A stretch of 64,000 bases of DNA from Streptomyces sp. NBC_01429 (GCF_036231945.1 NZ_CP109599.1:3380501-3444500); one strand, 5' to 3'; positions 43,459 to 53,664 are shown, numbered from the stretch's first letter. Program-made: numbers and translations. Notes: generated by a model not told the origin, from the letters alone.

Positions 43459-43543
43459 TCCGGGGTGCGCACGGGCTGCGCCCCGCACCCGCGCACGGCG
43501 ATAAGCCACACGGGGGTGCGGGGTGCGTCCTGGGTCCCGGAAG

Positions 43544-45271
43544 TCAGGATGCCTCCGGCACCACCACCTCCTTGTTCTTGGCCAGCGCCTTGGTGCGGGC
43601 GGTGACCGTGGCGCGGAGGGTTTTGACGGCCTTGTCGACGCCGTCGGCGTCGGCGCCGTTCGCCTTCGCGCCCGCAGCCAGCGCGGTCAGCGTCTTGGAC
43701 GCGGTGCCGGAGCTGAAGAACTTCTCGTACAGCTCGCGGTAGGCGGTCTTGTAGACCGAGTCGAAGGCGTCGAGCTTCAGGAAGCGTTCCTTGAGGATGT
43801 GACCACCCCTGGGGCCACCGCCGCCGGGAGCGCCGCCAGGGAAGCCGCCCTCGGGGAAACCGCCCTCCGGGAAGCCGTCGGCCGGTGGGCCGTCCGTGTT
43901 GTCGTCTCCGGCCGCGTCCCCGGCGGGCATGGCTGCCCGGCCCATGCCGCCCATGCCCGTCTCGTCGTCCGGGCCCGTGTCCGTGGAGCCGCTGAAGGTG
44001 AGGTTGAAGTCCCAGCCGAGGATGGAGAACTTCTTGGTGCCCAGGTCGTACCAGAGCACGTAGTTGTTGCCGGGACCCGCCATGTCGTCGAAGTTCATCA
44101 GCAGGTTCTGTGTGGCCACGTACTCCGCGAAGGACTTCACATCGACGTGGTCGGCCAGCTCTGCCGCGAACTCCTTGTCCGACGCCTCGTTCGCCCACTT
44201 CATGAGCTTCATCACCGGGGCGAGGTCCTGGCTGCCCTTCTTGTTGAGCTGCTTGAAGGACGTCTTGTAGTCGGTCGGATCGTCTCCCTTGTAGGCGAAG
44301 CTGCCGTTGGCCCGCGCCTTGTACATCACACCGTCGGTGTCGTACGAGGCGTCGGCGTAGTCCATGCTCGGGTTCTCGACCAGCAGCCGCGCGACCGCAG
44401 GACCGTTGTTGACCTGCACGGAGGAGAAGGCGAATCCCTCCGCCGTCTGGTCGGACGCGTCCATCAGCGAGAGCGACAGCGCCTCGTTGAACGGCACTTC
44501 GGCGTCCGCTCCGGGACGGACGGAGATCTCGCGGTGGCCCTGGTAGGCGCGGCCCTCGACGTACTCGTCGATGCTGATGAGCCAGGGCAGCTCCTCGGGC
44601 TTGGACGCGGACAGCTCGTAGTTCGCCATCCCGCCACCGGCGCCGCCACCGGCCCCAGCGGCAGCGCCCTGCCCCTGGGGCCGGCCTTGGGTCTGGTCCG
44701 GACGCTGCGCTTGCCCGTTGCCCTGTCCCTGTCCCTGTCCCTGCCCCTGCCCCTGCCCCTGGCCTTGGCCTTGGCCTCCGCCGCCTTGCGCGCCGCCCGG
44801 TCCGGCGCCGCCTCCCCGTCGGTTGCCGCGCAGGCCCTGGAGCGTCGAGTTGCCCTTGAGGCGGATGCCGACGTCCTGGAGGTAGACCCCGTCGATCGTC
44901 AGGTCGGCGCGGATGTAGTCCTTCGTCCCGTCGTCCTTGAAGTCCTTCATCATCTTGGTGAACTCGGGCTCGTCGTAAGTGAGTTGAATACGGTGCGACT
45001 TCGTCGCGTCGTACAGGTCGACCGACCCCGCCACGTTCTCCGTGATCTCGTCGCTGTCCGCCGCCGACGCGCTGGTCACCCAGGGCGTGACCCGCGCGTC
45101 GCCGAAGAAGACCAGCAGTACGGTCAGCCCCAGACCCAGCGCCACGACGGGCTTCCAGTGGTGCCGCAGACGTACCGGAATGCGGTGCTTGAGACTGCGC
45201 CCGGGACGACGCCCGGCACCGGACCCAGCCCCGGACGCGGCCACGGCCCCGTCCCCGCTCGGCGCGCTCAT
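43544..45271 (-). CDS. CotH-family kinase, membrane-anchored
   Basis: 575 residues from ATG 45271, overlapping the DUF4956 stop by one base. N-terminal signal-anchor (VVALGLGLTVLLVFFGDARVT, about 42-62) puts the body outside the cell. CotH-kinase landmarks: VGIRLKGNSTLQGLRG, SKPEELPWLISIDEY, MYKARANGSF, an NLLMNFDDMAGPGNNYVLWYDLG segment and the metal-site-like ILGWDFNLTF. CotH proteins phosphorylate spore-coat proteins in Bacillus. Two low-complexity insertions: a (GQ)n run near 165-185 and Gly/Pro/Phe repeats (GGFPEGGFPGG). Third gene of the VTC operon. Confidence 0.88.
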   Translation of the reverse strand: MSAPSGDGAVAASGAGSGAGRRPGRSLKHRIPVRLRHHWKPVVALGLGLTVLLVFFGDARVTPWVTSASAADSDEITENVAGSVDLYDATKSHRIQLTYDEPEFTKMMKDFKDDGTKDYIRADLTIDGVYLQDVGIRLKGNSTLQGLRGNRRGGGAGPGGAQGGGGQGQGQGQGQGQGQGQGQGNGQAQRPDQTQGRPQGQGAAAGAGGGAGGGMANYELSASKPEELPWLISIDEYVEGRAYQGHREISVRPGADAEVPFNEALSLSLMDASDQTAEGFAFSSVQVNNGPAVARLLVENPSMDYADASYDTDGVMYKARANGSFAYKGDDPTDYKTSFKQLNKKGSQDLAPVMKLMKWANEASDKEFAAELADHVDVKSFAEYVATQNLLMNFDDMAGPGNNYVLWYDLGTKKFSILGWDFNLTFSGSTDTGPDDETGMGGMGRAAMPAGDAAGDDNTDGPPADGFPEGGFPEGGFPGGAPGGGGPRGGHILKERFLKLDAFDSVYKTAYRELYEKFFSSGTASKTLTALAAGAKANGADADGVDKAVKTLRATVTARTKALAKNKEVVVPEAS

Positions 45272-45948
45272 CACAGGTCGGTCTGGTCGTATCCGGTCAG
45301 CACGGTGACGCGCTGCCCGGACGTGCGTTCCTGGAGCGCCGCGACCAGCTCGCCCGGCTCGGTGCCCTTCTTCATCCGCACGGTGTAGAAGACCTCGGTC
45401 AGCGCGCCGCCCCGGATCGTCTCCGTACTGACCAGCTCGAATTCGGTGGTGTAGCGGATGAGAACGTCGCGGATGCCCTCGCTGTAGTCCTCCCCGGCCG
45501 GCACCTGGACCTTGACCACCTGGCGCTGGACATCGAGGTGGAACCAGTTGAACTTGTACATCACGTAGATGATCAGGCAGATCGCCACACCCGCGACGCT
45601 GGCCAGCGTGTAGAAGCGCGCGCCCGCCGCCATGCCGATGCCCATCACCAGGAAGATGAAGCCGACATCCCTGGTTTCCTTGATCGCGTTACGGAAGCGG
45701 ACCACGGACAGGGCGCCCACCAGCGAGAAGGCGCGGGCCAGGTTGGATCCGACGACCAGCATGATCAGGGCGACGATCATGCCGACGATGACCAGGGTCT
45801 GTACGTACGACTGGCTGTACGAGACGTTCCGGTGCGTGGCCCGGTAGACGTACCCGATCATCGTGCTGAGGATGAACGAGAGGGACATCGCGATCACGAT
45901 GTCGGTGACGCTGAACGTCCCGCTCAGGTCCTGAAGGTCGAAATTCAC
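45271..45948 (-). CDS. DUF4956 membrane protein
   Basis: 225 residues from GTG 45948, with GGAGG about eleven bases upstream. Four hydrophobic helices in the first 135 residues, with the family segment LVGALSVVRFRNAIKETRDVGFIFLVMGIGMA, then a cytoplasmic alpha/beta domain (VSTETIRGGALTEVFYTVRMKKG). DUF4956 proteins are commonly found with VTC-domain and CotH genes. It starts six bases after the VTC stop and ends overlapping CotH, so the three should be cotranslated. Function unknown; a membrane partner of the VTC polymerase is plausible. Confidence 0.88.
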   Translation of the reverse strand: MNFDLQDLSGTFSVTDIVIAMSLSFILSTMIGYVYRATHRNVSYSQSYVQTLVIVGMIVALIMLVVGSNLARAFSLVGALSVVRFRNAIKETRDVGFIFLVMGIGMAAGARFYTLASVAGVAICLIIYVMYKFNWFHLDVQRQVVKVQVPAGEDYSEGIRDVLIRYTTEFELVSTETIRGGALTEVFYTVRMKKGTEPGELVAALQERTSGQRVTVLTGYDQTDL

Positions 45949-45954
45949 GGTTGC

Positions 45955-46983
45955 TCATGCCTCCACGGGCAGAACGGCCGGCGACGGGCTGTGGGGCGTC
46001 GACGGCGTGGGTGGGGGGAAAGACGCGGAAAGCGGTGCGGGAGAGGCGCCGGGGCGAGGGTGGTCCTCCTCGCGTACGTGGAAGACGGACCGGGGCGCCA
46101 TACCGAACGCCTCGACGGACTGCACGTACTTGGAGACCCGCACGAGGTTCAGATCGCGGCGGGCGGCCAGGTCGGTGATCCAGTACGGGGTGCGTTCGTT
46201 GACCTTGACCTCCATCACCGTGAGGTGCGGCGGCAGGGTGTAACGGTTCTCCGCGCCCTCCACGGTGAAGTCGAAGTCGCGGTCCCGGCCGCGCACCCGC
46301 CGGTCGAAGGTGACCCGCAGCCCGGTGTCCTGGTCGCGGCCGACCAGCGCCTCGCGCTGATAGCCGGTGATGACCATGGGGCGCAGATCGAGCCGTACGG
46401 CCAGTTCGAGCACCTCCTCGACGAAGGCGCGTTCCTTCGCCGCGTGGTCGATCAGCTGCCGCCCGTCGCACAGTTGGCGCGCGGTGCCGTACGGGAGGGT
46501 GATGCGGCGCTTCTGCGTGACGCGGTTGACGCGCTGCTTGATCTCCACGCAGACGGGCGACTCGTCGGTGACCCCGGCGAGGTCTCCGTAGTGCCGGATG
46601 CGGAGCTTGCGGCGGAACTTCAGCCCCTCGATCTTCTCCCAGTAGAAACGGAGTTGAGGGGTGTCGTAGTACAGGCTCCACACGCCGTAACCGCCGACGG
46701 GGCTGTGCGGATCGCTGTCCATGCGCTCGGCCAGCTCGTCACGGATGGCGGCGGCCCGGTCCACCGGCACGAGGTACTTCAACTCGTACCGGTTGAAGGA
46801 GTGCAGGCGGCTGGCGACGTGCAGCGCTTCCTGTGCGGCTGCTTCCTGTGCCGCCGCCTCCTGTGCGGGCGCCTCCTGTGCGGCCGCTACGTCCGGTGAT
46901 GATTCGTGCGGTGGTGTTTCGTGCGGGTCGGCCCGCGCGGCGTCGCCGTCGCGGGGCGCGGGGGTCTTCCGCAGGCGGAACAT
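45955..46983 (-). CDS. VTC-domain (polyphosphate-polymerase-like) protein
   Basis: 342 residues from ATG 46983 with AAGGGGAG upstream. Contains a tunnel-forming VTC domain (about 62-290): NRYELKYLVP, SLYYDTPQLRFYWEK, RRKLRIRHYG, VCVEIKQRVNR, VMEVKVNERTPYW, rich in the basic and acidic strand residues used for nucleotide and phosphate-chain binding. In yeast Vtc4 this domain makes polyphosphate from ATP. A 45-residue Ala/Glu/Gln repeat precedes the domain and a Pro/Ser-rich tail follows. First gene of the operon; a PHO-box-like repeat array lies upstream, which fits a phosphate-linked role. Confidence 0.9.
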   Translation of the reverse strand: MFRLRKTPAPRDGDAARADPHETPPHESSPDVAAAQEAPAQEAAAQEAAAQEALHVASRLHSFNRYELKYLVPVDRAAAIRDELAERMDSDPHSPVGGYGVWSLYYDTPQLRFYWEKIEGLKFRRKLRIRHYGDLAGVTDESPVCVEIKQRVNRVTQKRRITLPYGTARQLCDGRQLIDHAAKERAFVEEVLELAVRLDLRPMVITGYQREALVGRDQDTGLRVTFDRRVRGRDRDFDFTVEGAENRYTLPPHLTVMEVKVNERTPYWITDLAARRDLNLVRVSKYVQSVEAFGMAPRSVFHVREEDHPRPGASPAPLSASFPPPTPSTPHSPSPAVLPVEA

Positions 46984-47045
46984 GGCTCCCCTTACTCAAG
47001 GTCGTTGGTGCGTCCCTGAGTAAGGAATCGGTCAAGCCTGTGCGT

Positions 47046-47100
47046 GAGTTATGAGTTGAATATGAACGGGATGAATTTCTGAGCTGAACTTCAGGTGAAC
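47046..47100 (-). promoter_or_regulatory. PHO-box-like direct repeats upstream of VTC operon
   Basis: Read on the - strand, 11-base units are GTTCACCTGAA (47100-47090), GTTCAGCTCAG (47089-47079), a weak out-of-register unit (47078-47068), GTTCATATTCA (47067-47057) and ACTCATAACTC (47056-47046). The PhoP box of Streptomyces consists of 11-nt direct repeat units beginning GTTCACC, so this looks like a PhoP operator about 65-120 bases upstream of the VTC start. It may also affect the divergent gene at 47217. The 233-base intergenic region is otherwise empty. Confidence 0.65.
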
Positions 47101-47216
47101 GAATCCGCTGTCCCGGTCTGTCTTCTCTCGTCCCCTCCGTTCCCTCCCCTCCGCCACTTATCCTGGTCGCTGCTCTGTTCGACCGATGGACCGACCGATG
47201 GATCAGGAACAGCCTT

Positions 47217-48044
47217 ATGTCGCAAGGACAACAGCGGAAGACCACGGTGGTCGCCATGGTCGCGGTCGCCGCCGTCCTGATGACCGCCGCTGTCACCGGG
47301 TGGCTGGTCCTCGGCCGTGACGGCGGCAAGGACGGCGTGGACGGCGCCAAGAAGGACGAGGCCAACGTGTCGCCCTCCGGCCCGCCGTCGCCTTCGTCCT
47401 CCTCGTCCTCCTCCTCCGGAGCGGAGGGAGCACCGCAGCCGGTGATCGCGGGCTGGAAAACCGTGGTCAACCCGAAGACCGGCATCGTCTTCGACGTGCC
47501 CGGCGAGTGGGACCGCAAGGAGACGAGCTGGGTGAGTTACGTCGCCGAGAACAGCGACGACGCCGAGGAGGAAAAGATCCTCGTCGGCTTCTCCGCACCC
47601 GGGGCGCTCAAGGAGAAGTGGTGCCGGTCCGACGAGGACAAGGACGGCACCGCCGAGGACACCGCGCTCGCCGAGGCCGGCTCCAGGACCGAGAACAGCT
47701 CCAAGAGCGTGGCGGACGCGGCCCGGAAGAACGCCGAACTGTGGGTGTACGGCGCGTATGCCCAGCCCGACAGGACGAAGATCTCCAACGGGCCGGTCGA
47801 GTCGTACACCACCGCGTCCGGCGTCACGGGCAGCCTGGCGACGTCCGAGTCCTCGGGCGTCGAGCAGCCCGGCAAGTGCGACACGGACGGCAAGGCCACC
47901 GCGTTCGCCTTCGAGAACTCCAAGGGCGACTACGTCTCCTGGACCTTCCGGGGCGCGAAGGGCGTCGCGGACGAGGTCCCGGACGCGACGGTCCGCAAGA
48001 TCCTCAGCACGGTCCGCCTGACGGACGGCACCACCGGAGCCTGA
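47217..48044 (+). CDS. Membrane-anchored extracellular protein, unknown
   Basis: 275 residues from ATG 47217. One N-terminal helix (VVAMVAVAAVLMTAAVTGWLVLG) acts as an uncleaved anchor, followed by a disordered Gly/Lys/Asp then Pro/Ser linker (a run of serines near 58-66), and an extracellular domain with TVVNPKTGIVFDVPGEWDRK, cysteines at about 137 and 217, and a TVRLTDG end. Resembles many Streptomyces lipoprotein-like proteins of unknown role. Divergent from the VTC operon across the PHO-box-like array. Confidence 0.7.
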   Translation: MSQGQQRKTTVVAMVAVAAVLMTAAVTGWLVLGRDGGKDGVDGAKKDEANVSPSGPPSPSSSSSSSSGAEGAPQPVIAGWKTVVNPKTGIVFDVPGEWDRKETSWVSYVAENSDDAEEEKILVGFSAPGALKEKWCRSDEDKDGTAEDTALAEAGSRTENSSKSVADAARKNAELWVYGAYAQPDRTKISNGPVESYTTASGVTGSLATSESSGVEQPGKCDTDGKATAFAFENSKGDYVSWTFRGAKGVADEVPDATVRKILSTVRLTDGTTGA

Positions 48045-48085
48045 GCGCCCGGAACCTGAGAACCGGTACGGAGTGACGGGCGCGG

Positions 48086-49159
48086 TCAGGCGGCGGCGGT
48101 TGCCGCCGCTGCCGCTGCCGCCGCGCCCGCGTCCACGGCCGAACGCTCCTCGGCCGGCCGGCGGCGCAGCGCGGTCCGCTGGATGGCGGGCGGGGCGTAG
48201 GCCATGTCGAGGGTCCCGATGTCGGTGCCGGGCGGCACGATGGCGTCGATGCGGTCCAGGATCTCGTCGCTCAGCGTGATCTCGGCACCGGCGAGAAGGT
48301 TGTCGAGGTGCTCCATGGTGCGCGGTCCGATGATCGCGGAGGTCACGCCGGGGTGGGTGATGGCGAAGGCCATCGCCAGGTGCGTCAGCGGCATTCCGGC
48401 CTCTTCGACGAGGGGGATGAGCTGCTCGACGACGTCGAGCCTGCGCTCGTCGGTCAGGTGCTTGAAGCCGTAGCGGGCGCGGTGGGTTTCGGCCTGCTCG
48501 CCCTTGCGGTAACGGCCGGTGAGCAGGCCGCCCGCGAGGGGGCTCCACACCAGGGTGCCCATGCCGTAGCGCTCGCAGACGGGCAGCACCTCGCGCTCGA
48601 TGCCACGGGTGAGGATCGAGTACGGCGGCTGCTCGGTACGGAAGCGTTGCAGGCCGCGCCGCTCGGCGACCCACTGTGCCTCGACGATGTCGGACGCGGG
48701 GAAGGACGAGGCGCCGATGGCCCGGATCTTGCCCGCGCGCATCAGGTCGGTGAGGGCCGAGAGGGTCTCCTCGACGTCGGTGTCCGGTGCGGGCCGGTGC
48801 AGTTGGAACAGGTCGACGTGATCGGTGCCCAGCCGGCGCAGCGAGTCGTCCAGGGCGCGTACCAGCCAACGCCGCGAGTTGCCCTGCTGGTTGGGGTCGT
48901 CCCCCATCGGGAGGTGGGCCTTGGTGGCGAGTACGACGTTGTCCCGGCGGCCCTTGAGGGCCTTGCCGACGATCTCCTCGGACTCGCCGCGCGAATAGGC
49001 GTCGGCGGTGTCGATGAAGTTGACGCCCGCGTCGAGCGCCTTGTGGATGATGCGGACGGAGTCGTCGTGGTCGGGGTTGCCGACGGCGCCGAACATCATC
49101 GCGCCCAGGCAGTAGGGGCTGACCTTGATGCCGGTTCGGCCCAGCGTGCGGTACTTCAT
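48086..49159 (-). CDS. Aldo/keto reductase
   Basis: 357 residues from ATG 49159 with AGGAG six bases upstream. NADPH-dependent TIM-barrel AKR: LGAMMFG, the catalytic Asp-Tyr-type FIDTADAYSRGESEEIVGKAL, lysine in LATKAHLP, the His motif DLFQLHRPAPDTDVEETL, and the cofactor end TSAIIGPRTMEHL. Most like the YajO/Tas-type reductases that act on ketones and aldehydes. Preceded by two CGGAAC-N3-GTTCCG palindromes typical of TetR operators, but no TetR gene is adjacent. The C-terminus is a run of Ala residues. Confidence 0.9.
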   Translation of the reverse strand: MKYRTLGRTGIKVSPYCLGAMMFGAVGNPDHDDSVRIIHKALDAGVNFIDTADAYSRGESEEIVGKALKGRRDNVVLATKAHLPMGDDPNQQGNSRRWLVRALDDSLRRLGTDHVDLFQLHRPAPDTDVEETLSALTDLMRAGKIRAIGASSFPASDIVEAQWVAERRGLQRFRTEQPPYSILTRGIEREVLPVCERYGMGTLVWSPLAGGLLTGRYRKGEQAETHRARYGFKHLTDERRLDVVEQLIPLVEEAGMPLTHLAMAFAITHPGVTSAIIGPRTMEHLDNLLAGAEITLSDEILDRIDAIVPPGTDIGTLDMAYAPPAIQRTALRRRPAEERSAVDAGAAAAAAAATAAA

Positions 49160-49215
49160 GGTGCTCCTCATGGGGTGGGATGTCCGCCGCGACGCCGTTG
49201 CGGCGGACACGCAAG

Positions 49216-49256
49216 CGGAACCTTGTTCCGTTACCAACATACGGAACGACGTTCCG
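49216..49256. promoter_or_regulatory. Twin palindromic operators upstream of aldo/keto reductase
   Basis: CGGAAC-CTT-GTTCCG (49216-49230) and CGGAAC-GAC-GTTCCG (49242-49256) are perfect 6-3-6 palindromes with centres 26 bases apart, located 57-97 bases upstream of the reductase start. They fit a TetR-family repressor, which is not encoded nearby. The rest of the 448-base gap (49257-49607) shows no gene I can support. Confidence 0.65.
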
Positions 49257-49607
49257 GTTAGCAAGGGATCGGCCCGCATAAGGAGGTCGGCCCTTCGGCG
49301 GTCGCTCATTGGTTTGTCCGCGTCGCTCGCGTTCGTCACCGTCCTGCCGACCGTTCATCAGATCGCGCTAACTCGCGATGGTCGGCTGGTTGGGCCGGAT
49401 GGGCGTGGATACGGTCGGTGCGCCGTCCGAGGGGGCGGCACCCGTCGTGTGCCGTACGCGCCCCGGTCCCGTCCAGGCTCGCCCTTGGCCGTTCCTGCTG
49501 GCTCCGGCCGTTCCGGCTCGCTCCGGCCTTCCGGCCTGTCCTGGCCGTCCCGCGCGCCGGTACGGATACGCACGCTCGGGCAGTTCCCTGTTCTCCTGGG
49601 AGTGGAC

Positions 49608-50156
49608 ATGAGTTTTGCGGGTCGCAAGACCATCGCGGTGATGGCCGCGGCGCTGGCGTCGCTGGGCGCGGGGAGCGGTGCCGCCGCGTCCGCGGCCGCC
49701 CCGGCCACGCCGACGGCCGCGCCGTGCAGCGGGGCGGAATGCCCGAGCCTGAAGCCGACCAGGCTCACGGCCAGCCAGGCCAGCCTGAACGTCACCCAGA
49801 TGCAGCTGGAGAACATCCACGCGATGGCGGCCGACGCGGTGACCGGGGAGCCCATCCGCGGCGCCCGGATCGTGTTCGCCACCATCGGCGGCCGGACCCT
49901 GGGGGCGGCCTACACCGACTACGACGGCGTGGCCGCGATCACCGCCCCGGAGAACCTGGGCGTCGGAACCGTCCAGGAGCTGCTGGGCGGCTACGAAGCC
50001 GCGATGGTCGGCGACGGCGTCCACGCTCCGGCCGGGGCGCACGGAGCGATCACCATCGGCATCGACCAGGGCCCCGGTGTCCCGGGAGCGCCGTGCAGCG
50101 TCTGTAGCGACCGCGGGCTCAAGCGGGACGTGGTCCCGGTCGACTGGAGCCGGTAG
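49608..50156 (+). CDS. Secreted protein ending in S74 chaperone motif
   Basis: 182 residues from ATG 49608 with GGGAG upstream. Signal peptide (KTIAVMAAALASLGAGSGAAASAAA). The body has AADAVTGEPIRGARIVFATIGGRTLGAAYTDYDGVAAI, a bacterial-Ig or transthyretin-like beta layout. The last 20 residues, CSVCSDRGLKRDVVPVDWSR, match the start of the peptidase-S74 intramolecular chaperone, whose Ser (here Ser167) cleaves the chain just before it. The remainder of that domain is in the next ORF. Confidence 0.7.
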   Translation: MSFAGRKTIAVMAAALASLGAGSGAAASAAAPATPTAAPCSGAECPSLKPTRLTASQASLNVTQMQLENIHAMAADAVTGEPIRGARIVFATIGGRTLGAAYTDYDGVAAITAPENLGVGTVQELLGGYEAAMVGDGVHAPAGAHGAITIGIDQGPGVPGAPCSVCSDRGLKRDVVPVDWSR

Positions 50157-50158
50157 GG

Positions 50159-50560
50159 ATGCGGTTCTTCCACCGGCGGTCCCGGGCGGCCGCCGGCGCC
50201 GCCCCGGCCACCCCGGCCGCCCCGGTCGTACCGGCCGCACCTGTCGCACCCGTCGCCTCGGCGGGTGCGGTCAACGGACACAGGGTCCTGGAGACCGTGG
50301 TCGCGCTGCCCGTCAGCACCTGGCGCTACCTCTGGGAGCCCGAGGACGTACGCCACCTCGGGCCGATGGCCCAGGACTGGCACGCCGCCTTCGGCTTCAA
50401 CCAGGACGACACCACCATCCCCGTCGTCGACGGCCTCGGCGTCTCCCTGGTGTGCATCCAGGCCCTGCACCGCCGCGTGGAGGAACTCACGGCCGAAGTG
50501 GAACGCCTCCGCGAGGCAGCGGACGCGGGCGCGGGCGCGAGCACGACCGAACCCGCGTGA
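50159..50560 (+). CDS. Tail-fibre S74 chaperone domain, separate ORF
   Basis: 133 residues from ATG 50159, two bases after the previous stop and in another frame. After a basic, Ala/Pro-rich 40-residue start it has the S74 body: VLETVVALPVSTWRYLWE, HLGPMAQDWHAAFGFN and a coiled-coil-like LHRRVEELTAEVERLREAA end, as in phage endosialidase and tail-fibre chaperones. The catalytic Ser-Asp-x-x-Leu-Lys strand is missing here but present at the end of the preceding protein. The pair therefore looks like a split chaperone that could assemble in trans. Confidence 0.72.
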   Translation: MRFFHRRSRAAAGAAPATPAAPVVPAAPVAPVASAGAVNGHRVLETVVALPVSTWRYLWEPEDVRHLGPMAQDWHAAFGFNQDDTTIPVVDGLGVSLVCIQALHRRVEELTAEVERLREAADAGAGASTTEPA

Positions 50561-50601
50561 CGACGCCGGACACGCTGGACACCACGACAAGGCAGGACAC
50601 C

Positions 50602-51429
50602 ATGACGGGACCGACGGGACTGACGAACGCGACGGAGGCAACGGAAGCAACGGAAGCAACCGGACCGTCCGAGGCGACGGGTCAGCCGTCGCCGGTGTGC
50701 ACGGACGCGATCTGGCGGCTTCCGGTGACGGTCTGCCGTATCACCCAGTTCCTGGGCGACCGGACGGCCGGCGCCTTGCTGGAGCGCGCCATCGCCTCCA
50801 CCGGCGACACGTTGCGGCCCTCCATGATCCGGGACCACGAGGTGGTCCCCGACTTCCGCCGGTCCCGGTCTCACCAGGACTTCGCCGCGCCCGAGTTGAT
50901 CTCGGCCATCGACGAGGTGGTGGAGGCGGTCGAGCACACCCTGGGCGTCTCCTGCCAGTACACCGAACCCGACTACACCCTCAACGTCCACAACGACGGC
51001 GACTTCTACCGGGCGCACCAGGACTCCACCGCCGAGTTCTCCCCCCGGCGTCTGCTCACGTTCGTGTACTACCTGCACCGCACGCCCCGGCCCTTCGACG
51101 GGGGCGAGCTGCGGATGTTCGACGCGGCCCTTCCGCTGCACACCGGGACCACCGGAAAGTGGCAGGAGCGCACCTGGCGGGACTGGGAGCCCGAGCACGA
51201 CAGCATCGTCTTCTTCCGCCCCACCGCCTGGCACGAGGTACGGCCGGTCAGTTGCCCCAGCAAGCGGCACGAGGCGGGCCACCGAGCGGTAGTGGTTGCC
51301 GAGCAGGTTCCGCGCGGTGACGACGAGCCACCCCAGCCGGCCCGGCAAGGCCGTACAACGGAAAAGCCGAGGGCGGCACCCCTTCCACAGACTGCTGGAA
51401 GGAATGCCGCCCTCGGTCAGGACGCTTGA
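50602..51429 (+). CDS. 2OG-Fe(II) oxygenase-like protein
   Basis: 275 residues from ATG 50602; a GTG at 50557 overlapping the previous stop is an alternative. Prolyl-4-hydroxylase-type jelly roll: metal ligands His139 and Asp141 in FYRAHQD, distal His211 in WHEVRPV, and GGELRMFDA between. Hydroxylates a protein or peptide using oxygen and 2-oxoglutarate. Follows the S74 genes closely and may modify the secreted protein (inference). The last 35 residues are low-complexity and lie over a terminator hairpin, so the C-terminus may be frayed. Confidence 0.78.
   Translation: MTGPTGLTNATEATEATEATGPSEATGQPSPVCTDAIWRLPVTVCRITQFLGDRTAGALLERAIASTGDTLRPSMIRDHEVVPDFRRSRSHQDFAAPELISAIDEVVEAVEHTLGVSCQYTEPDYTLNVHNDGDFYRAHQDSTAEFSPRRLLTFVYYLHRTPRPFDGGELRMFDAALPLHTGTTGKWQERTWRDWEPEHDSIVFFRPTAWHEVRPVSCPSKRHEAGHRAVVVAEQVPRGDDEPPQPARQGRTTEKPRAAPLPQTAGRNAALGQDA
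51367..51416. terminator. Terminator hairpin at end of oxygenase gene
   Basis: 12-base stem (51367-51378 with 51405-51416) with a nested inner stem CCTTCCA / TGGAAGG (51381-51387, 51396-51402). It lies between the oxygenase and the convergent groEL, just inside the oxygenase reading frame. Confidence 0.65.
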
Positions 51430-51456
51430 TCCACTGGGGCCGGAGCCCCGGTCGGA

Positions 51457-53211
<1,755 letters not shown>

Positions 53212-53226
53212 TCACTCTCACTTGCA

Positions 53227-53270
53227 GAGTGCTAACGCCAATAATTAGCACTCGACCCCCGAGAGTGCAA
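53227..53270 (-). promoter_or_regulatory. CIRCE operator and promoter of groEL
   Basis: GAGTGCTAA-N9-TTAGCACTC at 53227-53253 is an exact CIRCE element, the HrcA binding site. A - strand TTGCAC (53270-53265) is followed 17 bases later by TAATTA (53247-53242), so the operator overlaps the promoter. The 378-base gap to cspA holds otherwise only the terminator. Confidence 0.93.
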
Positions 53271-53348
53271 GCGCCCACAGAGCATCGATGAAGGGTGGCG
53301 GCCGGGTGACGGGAGGGCGCGAGCGCCTCCGGAGCGGTCACGCACGGG

Positions 53349-53401
53349 TCACGCACGTGGGGCCCGCATCCATGTTCTGGATGCGGGCCCCACGTGCGTG
53401 A
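53349..53401. terminator. Strong terminator after cspA
   Basis: 24-base perfect inverted repeat (53349-53372 with 53378-53401) with a TGTTC loop, located downstream of the cspA stop on the - strand. Confidence 0.85.
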
Positions 53402-53460
53402 GTGACGTGCGGTGCGTGGTGAGTACGTCGTGAGTGCGTCGGTGGCCGATCGCGCCGGGA

Positions 53461-53664
53461 TCAGACGGCGAGCTTGACCATGTCCGCCTGCGGACCCTTC
53501 TGGCCCTGCGAGATCTCGAACTCCACTCGCTGACCTTCTTCAAGGGTGCGGTAGCCGTCCATCTGAATCGCGCTGTAGTGGACGAAAACATCCGCACCAC
53601 CGTCTACCGCGATGAAGCCGTAGCCCTTCTCCGCGTTGAACCACTTGACGGTGCCCTGAGCCAT
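53461..53664 (-). CDS. Cold shock protein CspA-type
   Basis: 67 residues from ATG 53664 with GGGGAG upstream. Canonical single-domain cold shock protein: [12 protein letters not shown] (RNP1) and DVFVHYSAI (RNP2), five beta strands. RNA chaperone that binds single-stranded RNA. A leader of over 200 bases (53665 onward) could hold cold-responsive structure, as in other csp genes. Adjacent to groEL2 as in S. coelicolor. Confidence 0.95.
   Translation of the reverse strand: MAQGTVKWFNAEKGYGFIAVDGGADVFVHYSAIQMDGYRTLEEGQRVEFEISQGQKGPQADMVKLAV

Noticed and set aside
44690..44780. Repeat array as a mobile or regulatory element
   Set aside because: It is the in-frame GQ-encoding region of the CotH gene.
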